Shown here: positions 1-9,751 of the stretch, piece by piece
Layout: each line of letters begins with the position of its first letter
How positions within the stretch are numbered: the stretch's first letter is position 1
Assembly (NCBI GenBank): GCA_000444245.1
Contig: ATSW01007881.1
Location: forward strand, 1-21,651
DNA: 21,651 bases
Source of the DNA: Botryllus schlosseri
Taxonomy: Eukaryota > Chordata > Ascidiacea > Stolidobranchia > Styelidae
Reading direction: 5' to 3'
The notes under the pieces: generated by a model
What the model was told of the DNA's origin: nothing
Seen by the model: the letters and a program-made list of their open reading frames with translations, nothing else
Database searches by the model: none
Made by a program: the position numbers and the translations under genes

Positions 1-1968
1 AATGATAAATCCAAAATATTCTGCTGCAAGAATCTCGCTTCTACTGGTTGGAATAGAGCGAAAGTTGGTGTGCAGCGTTTTTTTAAAACCAACCTATCAA
101 TTTTCTCAAGTAGCCAGTGAAATCTGAAGGAAAAGTTTTTTTTTGAACAGCCCTATTGTAAACACATCCTTCAGATCAATGTCCCCATGTCCTTTCTCAA
201 TGATTTCCCCATTTCACTTCGCGTGTAATCAGAGCTGCATGTTTATCTTATTACCTTAAGGAAGTTCACTCAATTTTCTGCTACTCTACAGGATTACATG
301 AACTGTTGCGTTGCCTTTAACCTCAGCGGCATCATATTCAGTCATAACATGCCCGTCACGAATTCACACAAATTGAAGTGTCGAGATTCGTGTGGTTGCC
401 ATACGCTCAGCGGTGGTAGAATATATTGTGACGGTGATTCATACTAGATGTTAGTGAAAAAGTATGTTATTTGGATGAATTTCGTCGTGTTCAATTCTTT
501 TCCGCCGTCGAAGTTTGAAAAGGGTTGTATTTGATTGTTCTGCGTCAGGTGATTAGCCTATATACCGGAAATGGTTAAGGTCTTCTGAAGGATATTCTCA
601 GCCTACCTCGAGTTGCTGAAATTTGAAGATAGTGAATCGGGCGTAGGCCTCCTTGAGGATTCATGCTAACAAATGTATTTAAAACACATAAATTTGTACT
701 TTTCATAAATTTGAGGCGTGTTCGCTAACCTCTGTACTACAACACTGATCCAGGTTGGTGCCTGGAGCTGACGGCGATTTTAACCCTATCATCAAGGCAG
801 GAAACCTACTGTGCTCGTGTACCTGATGACATATTGCTCAACAGCTCTATCACGACCAAGCTCATCCCATTAATTTCTCGCGATGCTCATCAGCCCAAAG
901 TAATTCGGTCTCACCGGAGGGGCGGGAGAGGATTGAAAAGAATAGGCTTCCCCTCGTCTCAGACTACAGGCTTTTAGATGTCGATGGTTGTACGAAGTTT
1001 TAAGATGTGTGTAATTGGTATGCATCAAAATATTCGAAAATCATTTTTAGGTACATTGCATCTACAATAATACAAAAGACAATCATTTTGGACCGGCTTT
1101 CCGTCTAAAACGAAACCAGTTTCGCGAGCCTACTATCCGTCAATCATAGCAATAAGGAATATAAAAAAATCACAGAAATCAATATTTACGGTCAACTAGT
1201 AGATAATGGATGTTATGTGCAGGTAAGATAATTAATAAAACCATGACAGTCTCTCGACTAAATTACATCTTATAAGATAGGAAAAATGAAGTCTAATGTG
1301 TTGTGAATATCCTCTATCTGAAATTGAAAATACCTATTATGGGTGCTGATCTAAATTGGTGGTAACCTAACAACTTTAGCATCGGCAGAATATCGCAAGT
1401 TCACGACTGTTGTGATAATAGTTTTAAATCTAGAATAAAAAATACACGGGTGCACACCAATATGCCCTCGACTAGGATGTCACATGAACAAACAGTTAGC
1501 AGGGTACGGGGAAAGCGAATGGTCACGTGATCAGCTGACGAAATAATGGAATAGCGCTAGCGAGCTGAAGCAGGACGCGAAACGAGCACAAGCTAGTACG
1601 AAATAACTGAAAAAACTCTTCAATACTCGCGAATACGCTACAAATGCTACGAACTGGTACCATGAACGAATATGAACTACTTATTACCTGAAGATGGATC
1701 ACAGAGAAGATTACCTACATAAGAATAAGTACGTAGAGTTCGTAAGCACAATCTTCTTGCGAGGCGCGCGCCATCAGGAAAGAACGTAAGATACAAAAGA
1801 ATCGTTAAGTGCATTTTCAACGAAAGTTCTCACAGCGCAGAATTTCCGCTGGTACGATGTACTCCGAGGGTGTCAACGTCGCGAGTTACGTGCATATATA
1901 ATCCAAATTGTGGTATATCTACAGGATTCTCATATCGTATCTCGCGTACAGAAAAAGAGATTTCCTAT
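1..1968. other. 3' flank of SAXO; no gene seen
   Basis: Downstream (minus-strand sense) of the SAXO stop codon. I see no AATAAA or ATTAAA on the minus strand in this stretch, so the 3' end of the mRNA cannot be placed. No open frame looks coding, and no transposon end with a target duplication was found. Confidence 0.5.
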
Positions 1969-2270
1969 CTAAGCTACTGCTTGCACCAATCTTGTAGATT
2001 GCGGGGTCATTCCTCGCCCGGAGCTCGGCCGCCTTTGGGTTGCGGCTCCCGACTGGTTCCATCTGTGGTATTGTTCTTTGAGCCAGTCTGGTGTCGGATA
2101 CCGCTCCACCATTTCCATTGATTGAGGAATGTATTCGGTGCGGTATATGGTGTTTCCTTGCAGGGGCGCGTCGCTCATGAAAGCTCTGTTGTCAGGCTTG
2201 CACGACCGGGCGGGTTGCGCGGAGTGTCGGACGTAGTGCAGGCGCGTGGTGGATTGGCCTTCGAACTTTC
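1969..2270 (-). CDS. SAXO: SAXO coding exon 5 (C-terminus)
   Basis: The acceptor is CTTATTTAG after a 3973-bp intron. The exon completes residue 355 (G), encodes 356-454 and ends at TAG. It holds the last two repeat ends (RLHY at 367, YRTEY at 401) and a family-like ESCKP relative, RSCKP. The tail after about residue 430 is rich in S, R, Q and A and has no recognisable motif. Confidence 0.88.
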
Positions 2271-5200
2271 CTAAATAAGTGTAACGAAATTATAAGCATT
2301 CAATGAAAGGTTTGAAAATTACAACAGCAAGTAGTTGTAAGAGTGGATCTGGTCGGGGTGACGCTCACCTTATGCAGTAAATCGGAGGGGATCATTTTGA
2401 AGTGTTAAGATGTAATTACTTTTACAAAATACGCTCAAGCGTTTACCCGGCGGAAAAGCACCAACTCTTGAGGCAATACAGACTTGTACAAATTTAAAAA
2501 TATTTTAGTAACCGAGACTTGGTGAACTATTTGCCAGAAAACTCGACGCCACCTAGTCTCAGTATTCACCAGAATATGTTTGTATGTTCCAAATACCAAT
2601 TATATCGACAATTGGACACGGTGCCGACGCGGCCCAAGGTAAGAACGAGACCCACATCCGTGACATAAGCTAAACATTGCCACCCTATTGATTGGGAGAC
2701 TATTGCATCGTTGGTTTTCAAGTTCGCCGACGGAGTACTCGAGAAGGTTTTGCCTCATCTTTCACTTTACTTCCACAAAACTACCAATCTTCGACACTCA
2801 GTATGATACTTGGTAAAGTAGAGAGCATTTTTACGATTTGTTCGCATCGCTCTTATGGGTGATTAGTCGTAACAACCGGCCGAAACAGCGCGTATTTGCA
2901 GTTAGTCGCGAAGATGCGCCTCGCAATTTCGAAATCAGATGCTAATAGTATGCCGCAAAAAACGTCATGAAGGACAAAAATGCATATAACGTCCTCTCAT
3001 TTCCTTTTCCTGTCCATATCGATTCAGTAGTCTACAAATTGCGGAAAAAAATTGCGTCAAAATTTTAATGAAGGATTTAGGCCAGGGGTTCTCAAAGGGT
3101 GGGCCATGGCCCACTGGTGGGCCACAGAGCATTCTGAGGTGGGCCACAGAGCTATTTAGAAAATTTCAGAATTAATGTAAGTTTAGTTATATTTCTTATG
3201 TTATTCGCTAAAAATATATTCGTATTATCTAATTATACGTAGGCTACATAAAGCTTTTCATCCGACTCTGATTAGACTTAGTGGCACGTATGAAGTCAGC
3301 ATTTGCAAATCGAAAACGTTACGGAGAAACGGTGGCTTTTCTACTGGCTACGGAGAAACGGTGGCTTTTTTCTACTGGCTATGACAACCTACGGCTAACA
3401 ACAAATAAAATAATTTCAAGCGTATAATAACTGGAAGATAATGCTGAAGTAACCAAGTATTCCGGCAGGGTCATATGTCGTATTCCGTTGAAAGGGGTAT
3501 GCAATGAACTCGCAATGAAGTGCAATTGATGTACAGATTTTCTGTACTTCGGCAGGCCGTATTATTGCAAGCTAAATAGCCATAATTGCAAATTATTAGC
3601 AACTTCTGGGGAAGGTATACTGAACCACCGCAGCGAATCTTAATGGATTGAGGATTTATCGGAGCGCATTCATCTTTGAAGTCAGTTTAAAATGTCCGGC
3701 CTGGAAATCATTGTACGTAATGAAAGAGTCACAGGAATTGATTGTATCATTGGATTGAATATTCTGACATCGCAACTTCAGCTGTTTTGGTACAAGACAT
3801 ACAAAGTACATCATGCATATTGAAAAATCCTTCTCCACTTCTCTGTAGTACCCCATTCACCAACGAATTGTTCGATGCTGGCCCAGAATGAATATAATAT
3901 TCCCCACAATAGTATCACTAAAGCCCCAATCACATAGTGCGGGGATCTGATCATTGTGTTTCGCGATGCGAATGGAGCAGCGTACGAAAATAATCTACTT
4001 AAGAGTTTTTAGCTTATGATCTACCAGGGCCGTAACTGCCGCACCCAAACCCCTATTGGGGGAGCTCGAAGGGGCCCAAGTTTATTTCGTTGGTCGTTTG
4101 TTAGAGGATGTTTATTCAACGTGAAAAAATTTTTCGCGCTTCGCGCGATTTCATAGCCCTGGAGATCGAGATTTAAATATCATCATCATCAGTTAGAGAA
4201 AAATGCGCATATTTTAGAGAAATAGGCATATCGGCGCTGTCCATGACCAAGCAAAACAGGATTAGGTCACTAGTATATCAGGTGGGCCACAGCACATTTT
4301 TAAACCGGAAAATGGGCCATGGCCAAGAAAGGGCTGAGAACCCCTGATTTAGGCTAATGCAAGGTTGCTGAATCCGATTCCGTGCTCGGAATTTCTCTCT
4401 CACGTCAGACTTTTTCCGAATGAATTTTTCTCATTTTCATAAATTAATCAAATTTCGGCTTCCGTTAGTGACATCACGGTAAGCATACACCAGCAAAATA
4501 TCAAACATTGTTATTTAAATCACTCATTCGAATGGGTGAGTTTTAGGTAAGATTAAACCCAGTGATTCTCTATCTTTGTTCAATAAGAAGCTCTTTTCGA
4601 CCCATAAAATTACACTGGTCTACAAATTTAAAAACAAACGGCCCAAAAATTTTAGTGATCGATTTAGGCTAATATTACTTTGCTGAATCCGATTCTGTGC
4701 TCGGAATTTCTCTCTCACGTCAGACTTTTTCGGTATGTATTTTTCTCATTTTCATAAATTAATCAAATTTCTGCTTTCGTTAGTGACATTACGGATCAAA
4801 CATCAAATATTGATATTGAAATCATCTATAATAATGAAACCTGGGTGGTTGTAGAACAGCATACCTGAGTTTTCGGTGAACTTGAATCCAGGGGTTCTCT
4901 ATCTTCTTTCGGTCAGGACCTCTTTTTGACCCATAAATTTATATGTGGATGCAACTATTTTTAGTCGGTAGCAGTTATCATCTTTATATACCACTCTTCG
5001 TTTAGAGATTATGATTAGTAGCTCCGTACCTAATTTAGTTCCCTATGTTATCTATGTTTATACATCTGTCCTGCAGACGTTATCGGTCAATGCATTTAAT
5101 GACAGCATTCTGCTGTTTCGTAAAACGTTAAAGTTTGCAAACAAATAAACATTGTATTGGTGGTATATTATGTAGAAAAGAATTGTTCACTCCGGTATAG

Positions 5201-8200
5201 GACCCAAATATGGGGCTTGTTTTGAAACAGTAAAAGAAACAGGATGTCTACTTTTCCAAAGAAAAAGGTGCTTATCATGATAACTTGAAAGAATTTATCA
5301 TCAATAATTTCCGCCTTTACTTATCATGCTATCTTCTTCCCCAGTTTCCATATACTGATACATTTTATCCGAATCGAGGAAAGCAGTTTCTGAACTATTT
5401 TTCTTTTGGTTTATTGCAGAGATGAGCATGGATTAGGATTGGGATGAGGAAAAAACGGATTTGTGAAATTTTGTCGGGTTTGGATCGCATTAGGATTTCA
5501 GATTTTTTTGTAATGGATTAGGATTAGGATTGGATTTGCCGATTTTCGGGGAGATTGATGTCCTGTGACGAATGGCGACGAGGTTTTTCATCCTACCAAA
5601 GTTACTTCATGTACTTTGGCACTCATTATGCGTTTTATTTCTTTTTACATAATTTTAGGCATACGATGAAGGCTTTTTACGAGGCATTCCAAGTTTATAT
5701 CAGATTAGGATCAGGCATGGCCTACTAAAAACAGTAAGTACTGCAAGTAGCTAAAATCTACTCGAGTACCTCGAAAAAGTAGAAAATTTCAACATTATAA
5801 TATCTCAAAAACGTGATGTGACAGAGCAAAAATAACGTCGGATTCGTATTCAGCGCCCCCAAATTAGGCATACTTGACCCAAAGAAGTCCTGGCGCAAAA
5901 ATCGCGTAGACCAGTGATTATTTGAAATATTCAGGTTTTCCTAGTAAGACGAATTGAATAAACGACCCATCTATCTTTTTCGAGAACTGAAGTAGGTTTT
6001 GTCTATGCTTGTGCTACTTACACAAGTGGTTATATCTTTCGACTACTTCCGCCTCTACTTCACGTTATCCAAGGCAAATCTAATTACTTTCTACACTTTG
6101 TATTTTGAAAAGTAGAGAGTTGTGGGTTGAAGTAGCACCACTTTCCTGAAACTAATAACGTGGATACGGACATTTGTGGCGTTGCTGATGCGTTTACTGA
6201 GTACCAACGCTGAATACCTTGACCCCCTCTGCGTATCTCATACCTGACGGGTGCAGCGATTGATCACGCGGCTTCGGCTGCTCCCGGGCCGTGTTCCACT
6301 TCTTGAAATCCGTCCTGTAATTCGTGGTGCCCGAGAACGGCTTCGACTGCGCCATTCTGACTTGCGGCTTTTTCGACTCGGCTGGACGGCCGCGCACATG
6401 CCGGAACTCCAGCTGACTGGTCGTCTGAAGGTCTATATCTCCTGTCGGCTTCCGGTACTTGTCCATCTCGTGGCGGTACGGACGCTCCACGGGCCACGCC
6501 ACGAAGCTGTCGCGGAACTCAGAAGAAGACGCGATAGGCTCATTGGACATATACTGCGTCTGCGGCGGTTTTGCGCTTTCCGCGGGCAGCGCCCTGGTGC
6601 CTTGGTACGCGTCTCGGAATGTGGTTTTCGTGTCCATGGATACCGAGGGGGCCGCGTATCGCTTGGGCTCGCGCGGAGGCCTCGGCTCGAGATTGTGAGG
6701 AACGAAATTGAGCTTGTGGATGGTCTCGCTTTGTAAAGGCACCGCGGATTGAAACGCCACATTTGGAGGTTTCGCCGATTCCCTGGGCGGCTGTATGTAG
6801 CCCACGTAGTCCTGTCGAAAGAAATGGGGAGTTGGGCGTTGACCACGGCGCGCGCCGATCGGTGTTACGTTACCCTTCTGAAAGTGGAAATGTTTTCCAT
6901 TTTTTGCTCCGGCAGTTTGTACTCTCTGTTGTCCTTATAGCTTTCTCTCGGCGGCAGAGCCCATTTTTTGTAATCGGCTGGAATGATAAGGGGGAATTTC
7001 ACGAGTTTTCGTGTAGACTGTTGGTCTTGTTGTTTATAAGACAAAAACGATGTGCTTATCACCCTTGGTCTTCTGCACTACAGTCAATAATGGTGTACAG
7101 AAAATGACATTACATGAAATAATATTTCAGGTTTCAGCACAATAACAAAATAAAAGCAATACTCAAAATCGTAATTGACGATTTCAGGACATTCCAAATT
7201 CAGTGGCGTAGGGGCACCATTTTGGTCATTAAGGAGGATCGTCAGACAGAAGTAGAAATTCAATTTGGCTTATTTTGCAATGAGGAATCTTAGTGGAGAT
7301 CGCGTGATTTAAAGATCTGGTGCTCCTACAGGTACAGTGATTAAGCATGCGTAAGTGTTGAGTGTTGAGAGAACTAGGAATGTAGATCTTGAAATGCATT
7401 CAGGGATTGGATATTGTAGATGAGGTGGCACGTCCCTGCCAATTTTTCAAATTACAAATTCGTTACGCATCTTCTTTGCGAACACGAACACGTCACAGTG
7501 CTATAAAGTAGCATGACTTCATCGACATTTTCCATTATCACGAAGCATAGCCTTAAAGACCGTTGGTTTTGATAACTTTCATAATTATCCTGACATAAAG
7601 CTATGCGGCGTCCAATATTAAATTAAAACCATGAAAACGTTAATTACTATTTGCTTTCGCATTTACGAAACACTGGATAAGTGAGTGAAAAAACGTTTTT
7701 ACGCGTAATAAAATGAATTCCAGGTCTCTGCTTTTTATAAACCAGGTCTAGACACGGAGTGAGCTGGTAGCGTAGCCAAGGGCGAAAGGCGCCCCAGTCC
7801 CTTTCAAATTTTACATTGTCATTGTCACGTCATATATTTTCACTATGCCACAATGCATCTATGACGTCACATGACGGTTAGAAAGTGTCCCACTTTCCAT
7901 CCTCGAAATTATTGTCTTGGGTACGCCAATCAACCGATCATTGTCCTGCCAGTCCATAACCATATGAGATGCACTTACTTGAGTAGGTGGGTACCGCGCT
8001 GAACTTGACATTAGGAATGCTCCTCGTCTCCTGTCTGCGTGCTAACTGTGGCCTTTCTCCTTTCAAGTACGGATAGTCCTGTTGGTATACACTGACTCCC
8101 TCCATCGATTTCGAAGGGGGCTTATACGTTTCGGCAGGTCTGTAGGTCTTTTCAGGCATCGGGTATGCAACGTAGTCGTTCCTGAAAAGAAACACCACAA

Positions 8201-8436
8201 TTTCAATTTCAATATCCAATCGCAAAAATATCTCAAACCGTAACACACATGAATGTCGTTTGTCCTGCCATGGCGGCTTCCGATTTTCTTACATCATTGG
8301 CAGGCTTGCACGATTCCGTCCCGACCATAGGGTGTCTCGGATACTTGTCGACGTATTCCGTGATACGCGTCGGCTGTTCTCCATAGTTTAAAAACCCGGC
8401 CGGCCTCGGTCTGTACCACCTGCGTTCATAGGGCAT
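1969..8436 (-). CDS. SAXO: SAXO1/2-like stabiliser of axonemal microtubules (FAM154 family), five coding exons
   Basis: Exons on the minus strand are 8436-8249, 8181-7979, 6977-6874, 6811-6244 and 2270-1969, all with GT-AG introns; the joined frame gives 454 residues. SAXO proteins bind microtubules of centrioles, basal bodies and axonemes through repeated Mn modules and stabilise them. Seen here: twelve repeats whose acidic/aromatic ends fall at residues 32, 66, 99, 133, 167, 201, 234, 268, 301, 334, 367 and 401. Each is preceded by a T/S-rich stretch (GQTTFMNDY, ENISTFRRDY, DTKTTFRDAY, SGTTNYRTDF) and followed by W/Y-P and K-P-P segments such as ESAKPP and ESCKP. There is no signal peptide or membrane span; the protein is rich in P, K, R and Y. 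Length is close to human SAXO1 (about 474, from memory). The start is the ATG at 8436, with an in-frame TGA fourteen bases upstream on the coding strand. The N-terminal cysteine cluster typical of vertebrate SAXO is absent, so an upstream exon could be missing. I am confident of the family, but not of SAXO1 versus SAXO2. Confidence 0.92.
2271..2984. other. SAXO intron 4, exon-5 side; no further feature seen
   Basis: Unique-looking AT-rich intron sequence between the exon 5 acceptor and the 315-bp tandem repeat. No coding exon or closed mobile element was recognised. Confidence 0.5.
3083..4346. mobile_element. hAT-type non-autonomous element, 1264 bp
   Basis: The terminal inverted repeats are CAGGGGTTCTCA (12 of 12). 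They are flanked by a perfect 8-bp duplication, ATTTAGGC at 3075-3082 and 4347-4354. The GGGCCATGGCCCAC / GGGCCATGGCC palindromic stretches just inside both ends match each other. The same target without insertion is seen at 4660 in the neighbouring tandem copy. Inside, a 29-bp direct duplication begins at 3320 and 3349. On the minus strand near 3440-3510 there are faint, broken traces (IPLSTEY, TTYDPAG) that could be the C-terminal dimerisation region of a hAT transposase. That part is tentative, and no intact transposase is present. Confidence 0.92.
4025..4161. mobile_element. Possible small MITE nested in the 3083-4346 hAT element
   Basis: It starts CAGGGCCGTAAC and ends ATAGCCCTG, giving a short inverted terminus (CAGGGC). 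It contains a GC-rich hairpin word, CGCGCTTCGCGCG, near its right end, of a kind common in animal MITEs. The flanking octamers do not match, so the boundaries and even the insertion are unproven. Confidence 0.35.
4976..5416. other. SAXO intron 4, middle; no feature seen
   Basis: AT-rich intron sequence with no recognisable repeat end, coding exon or RNA gene. Confidence 0.45.
5417..5545. repeat. GATTAGGAT-word cluster, probable transposon end relic
   Basis: Starting at CAGAGATGAGCATGG, the words GGATTAGGAT, GGATTGGGAT, GGATCGCATTAGGAT and a second GGATTAGGAT run recur over about 130 bp, and one more GATTAGGAT occurs at 5703. A CAGAGATG-type start followed by a repeated word is the design of the better preserved hAT elements in this window. 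No matching right end or target duplication was found. Confidence 0.4.
5712..6148. mobile_element. Degraded AGTAG-word hAT relic, about 437 bp
   Basis: The left end CAGGCATGGCC and the right end (reverse complement CAGGAAAGTGG) resemble the CAGAGGTGGTC termini of the element at 16271. Inside both ends are scattered CTACTT / AAGTAG words (AAAGTAG, CTACTTCC, CTCTACTTC, TTGAAGTAGC). The flanking octamers ATTAGGAT and AAACTAAT do not agree, so age or wrong boundaries must be assumed. It lies in intron 4 close to the exon 4 donor. Confidence 0.4.
6244..6811 (-). CDS. SAXO: SAXO coding exon 4 (main repeat exon)
   Basis: The acceptor is TCTTTCGACAG. The exon encodes residues 166-354 and the first base of 355, covering six repeat ends, and is clearly more GC-rich than the introns. 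The donor CCGTCAG|GTATGA is chosen because only it joins exon 5 in frame (phase 1, HPSG-KFEGQSTT). A second GT at AAG|GTATTC would break the frame. If the donor were skipped, translation would stop after another fourteen codons, giving a shorter protein without the last two repeats. Confidence 0.93.
6874..6977 (-). CDS. SAXO: SAXO coding exon 3
   Basis: The acceptor is TTATCATTCCAG. The exon completes residue 131 (T) and encodes 132-165, DYKKWALPPRESYKDNREYK through ENISTFRR. The donor is AAGG|GTAACG in phase 0. The following intron is only 62 bp, 6812-6873. Its 104 bases restore the frame exactly between exons 2 and 4. Confidence 0.88.
7201..7339. mobile_element. Possible hAT MITE relic in SAXO intron 2
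   Basis: It begins CAGTGGCGTAGGGGCACC, a terminus type widespread in animal hAT elements. GGTGCTCCTAC at 7319-7329 is the inverse of GTAGGGGCACC with one mismatch. No target duplication is visible, so the right boundary is a guess. Confidence 0.35.
7764..7931. mobile_element. Possible MITE relic near SAXO exon 2
   Basis: TAGCGTAGCCAAG at 7768-7780 is inverted at 7916-7929 as CTTGGGTACGCCAA, with a few mismatches. The 168-bp interval contains a GGCGAAAGGCGCC palindrome and a TGACGTCA octamer at 7862. No target duplication is seen. It ends 48 bp from the exon 2 donor. Confidence 0.4.
7979..8181 (-). CDS. SAXO: SAXO coding exon 2
   Basis: The acceptor is TTTCTTTTCAG, after a 67-bp intron. The exon completes codon 63 (M), encodes residues 64-130 (from NDYVAYPMPEKTYRP to AVPTYS) and leaves one base at donor A|GTAAGT. 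It holds repeats two and three. A relic transposon end lies about 48 bp beyond the donor, inside intron 2. Confidence 0.9.
8249..8436 (-). CDS. SAXO: SAXO coding exon 1
   Basis: Residues 1-62 plus two bases of codon 63. It begins MPYERRWYRP and carries the first repeat (ITEYVDKY, then ESCKP). The donor is CAT|GTGTGT, phase 2. The alternative is that this is an internal exon entered at CGCAG|GTGG near its 5' end, with a cysteine-rich exon further upstream. The tract before that AG is not pyrimidine-rich, so the ATG start is preferred. Confidence 0.8.
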
Positions 8437-8540
8437 TGGATATTCGTTTCAAGATTTATAGCTAGAGTGACTTAACTCCATGCGCAATGATGCATGCACT
8501 GCACAACATTAGGGATACATACATTATCCTAATGGCTTCT

Positions 8541-8850
8541 GTACACAGCACTCTTAGCACAAAGAGTGTGTATTCACACCCGAAGGGCCGAAAAGGGTGG
8601 TACACGAAAACAGCACCTAACTGAGAATTATATCACGCTCATAAGTCCTACTTGCCTACGTTCATACCTTCGTACGTTTAGTGTATGCATGATGCATAAT
8701 TTGGTTTAAAATGATGTTCTCGATTTAAACGGCGATATAAATCTGCGGTAGGTTCTGGTTTCGTGTGCCATGGGTGTATATTCACACCCGTATATCAGGG
8801 GTGGCACGCGGGTGGAAATGCACACTCTTTGCGCTAAGAGTGTGCACACA
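8541..8850. mobile_element. Foldback-like MITE with hairpin-forming inverted ends, upstream of SAXO
   Basis: The left end has CACTCTTAGCACAAAGAGTG and the right end CACTCTTTGCGCTAAGAGTG. Each is itself a hairpin (CACTCTT...AAGAGTG), and the two are also inverse copies. The inverted homology continues inward through the CACCC and GTACACGAAAAC / GTTTCGTGTGCC segments for about 60 bp or more. The right arm also holds the palindrome GGGTGTATATTCACACCC. No target duplication could be fixed. It lies about 105 bp beyond the SAXO start codon, in the presumed promoter region. Confidence 0.65.
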
Positions 8851-9337
8851 AAAAACATGCATTTCGCCGGTTAACGCCATCCGTAGGGTGACAATCAGCC
8901 TGAGATATATGTACATTAGTATAACCATACGGATTGGTGTATTTGATCGTATGTACCCTAGGGTTATGACTAGAAAAAAAAAATTACCTGTAGCAGGAAT
9001 TAATGAACATTTCGGTATAAATTAATAAAATTATAATCATTTTGTTCAAATCGAAAAAAAATGTCCCGCACAAATTAACTTCAATTTTTGACAGTGGTCC
9101 AAATATAGAAAAAATTTACAATTCAAAGGTGTTCTTTGCTACAAATTATCTTCATATATATGTTCTTTTGCACTCCTGGTACAGTTCATCCATCAATTTG
9201 ACTTCCCTTTCTGTGATTATGTTAGTGCCAGGGACATCTACAACTGACATATCCGACTTGCAATGGGATTTTTAGGCACTTTATAGCTGCAGGACATTCG
9301 AGCGCAAAGATAGCAGCAAATAAACTTTGGTATACTC

Positions 9338-9743
9338 TAGAGCCCGACCGATATTGAATTTCTTGGTCGATACCGATATCTCACACCTTGGCCGAGAACC
9401 CTAATACATTCAGCCAATATTCAAAAGAAGCTGGATATACATAAGCACATTTTCAAAGCTTCAGAGCATTTATTTGAACATCTTTACAGCCATTGTTATA
9501 CTTGAACATGAAATAAACTAGAAAGGCTACATCTGGACACCAGTTAAGTGTTAGCTATGTGACATACATCAATATTCTCAGTTCATCGGTCAAAGATGAT
9601 AGTTTTATGACTTCCTACCGCAATGTTGTGACGTCACGAAAATTGCCGATGATTTTTTAGCTTCAATGGCCGATACTGATAATTCTTTCAAAGTGTGATA
9701 TCGTCCTGATATTATCGGCGAACCGATAATAGGTCGCGCTCCA
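9338..9743. mobile_element. hAT-type MITE, 406 bp
   Basis: The left end is TAGAGCCCGACCGATA; the right end, inverted, reads TGGAGCGCGACCTATTATCG. Flanking octamers are GTATACTC (9330-9337) and GTATATTC (9744-9751), seven of eight alike. ACCGATA / TATCGG words recur inside both ends. The TAGAGCCCGACCGATA terminus is of a widely distributed animal hAT type (from memory). A TGACGTCA octamer lies at 9629. No coding capacity. Confidence 0.85.
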
Positions 9744-9751
9744 GTATATTC

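Larger units (their letters stand above)
2985..4975. repeat. 315-bp tandem repeat, about two copies, split by a hAT insertion
   Basis: The stretch starting TTGCTGAATCCGATT at 4365 recurs at 4680, an offset of 315 bp, and the two copies stay alike for well over 100 bp (CTCGGAATTTCTCTCTCACG in both). Weaker homology continues through GACCCATAAA at about 4600 and 4928 and through GTCTACAAATT at about 3034 and 4619. This shows the unit begins before the hAT element at 3083 and ends near 4975. Each unit contains a CAGGGGTTCTC-like start (4890; degraded at 4562) reminiscent of a hAT terminus, so the unit may itself come from a transposon end. It lies wholly within SAXO intron 4. Confidence 0.75.

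Noticed and set aside
3656-3856. 66-codon minus-strand frame inside the hAT element
   Set aside because: Residues match no part of a hAT transposase that I recognise; best seen as chance within a decayed element.
6194-6243. Continuation of exon 4 to a stop at 6194
   Set aside because: This requires skipping a good GTATGA donor; the family expects further repeats, and exon 5 joins in frame from that donor.
6251-6736. Long open frame on the plus strand (161 codons)
   Set aside because: It lies antisense to SAXO exon 4, whose frame has clear family repeats and splice sites; the plus-strand frame is an R/L-rich shadow of GC-rich coding sequence.
7201-7438. Longer version of the intron 2 MITE ending at GGCACGTCCCTG
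   Set aside because: The flanking octamers TCCAAATT and CCAATTTT agree in only half of positions, and the inverted match is weaker than that of the nearer end at 7339.
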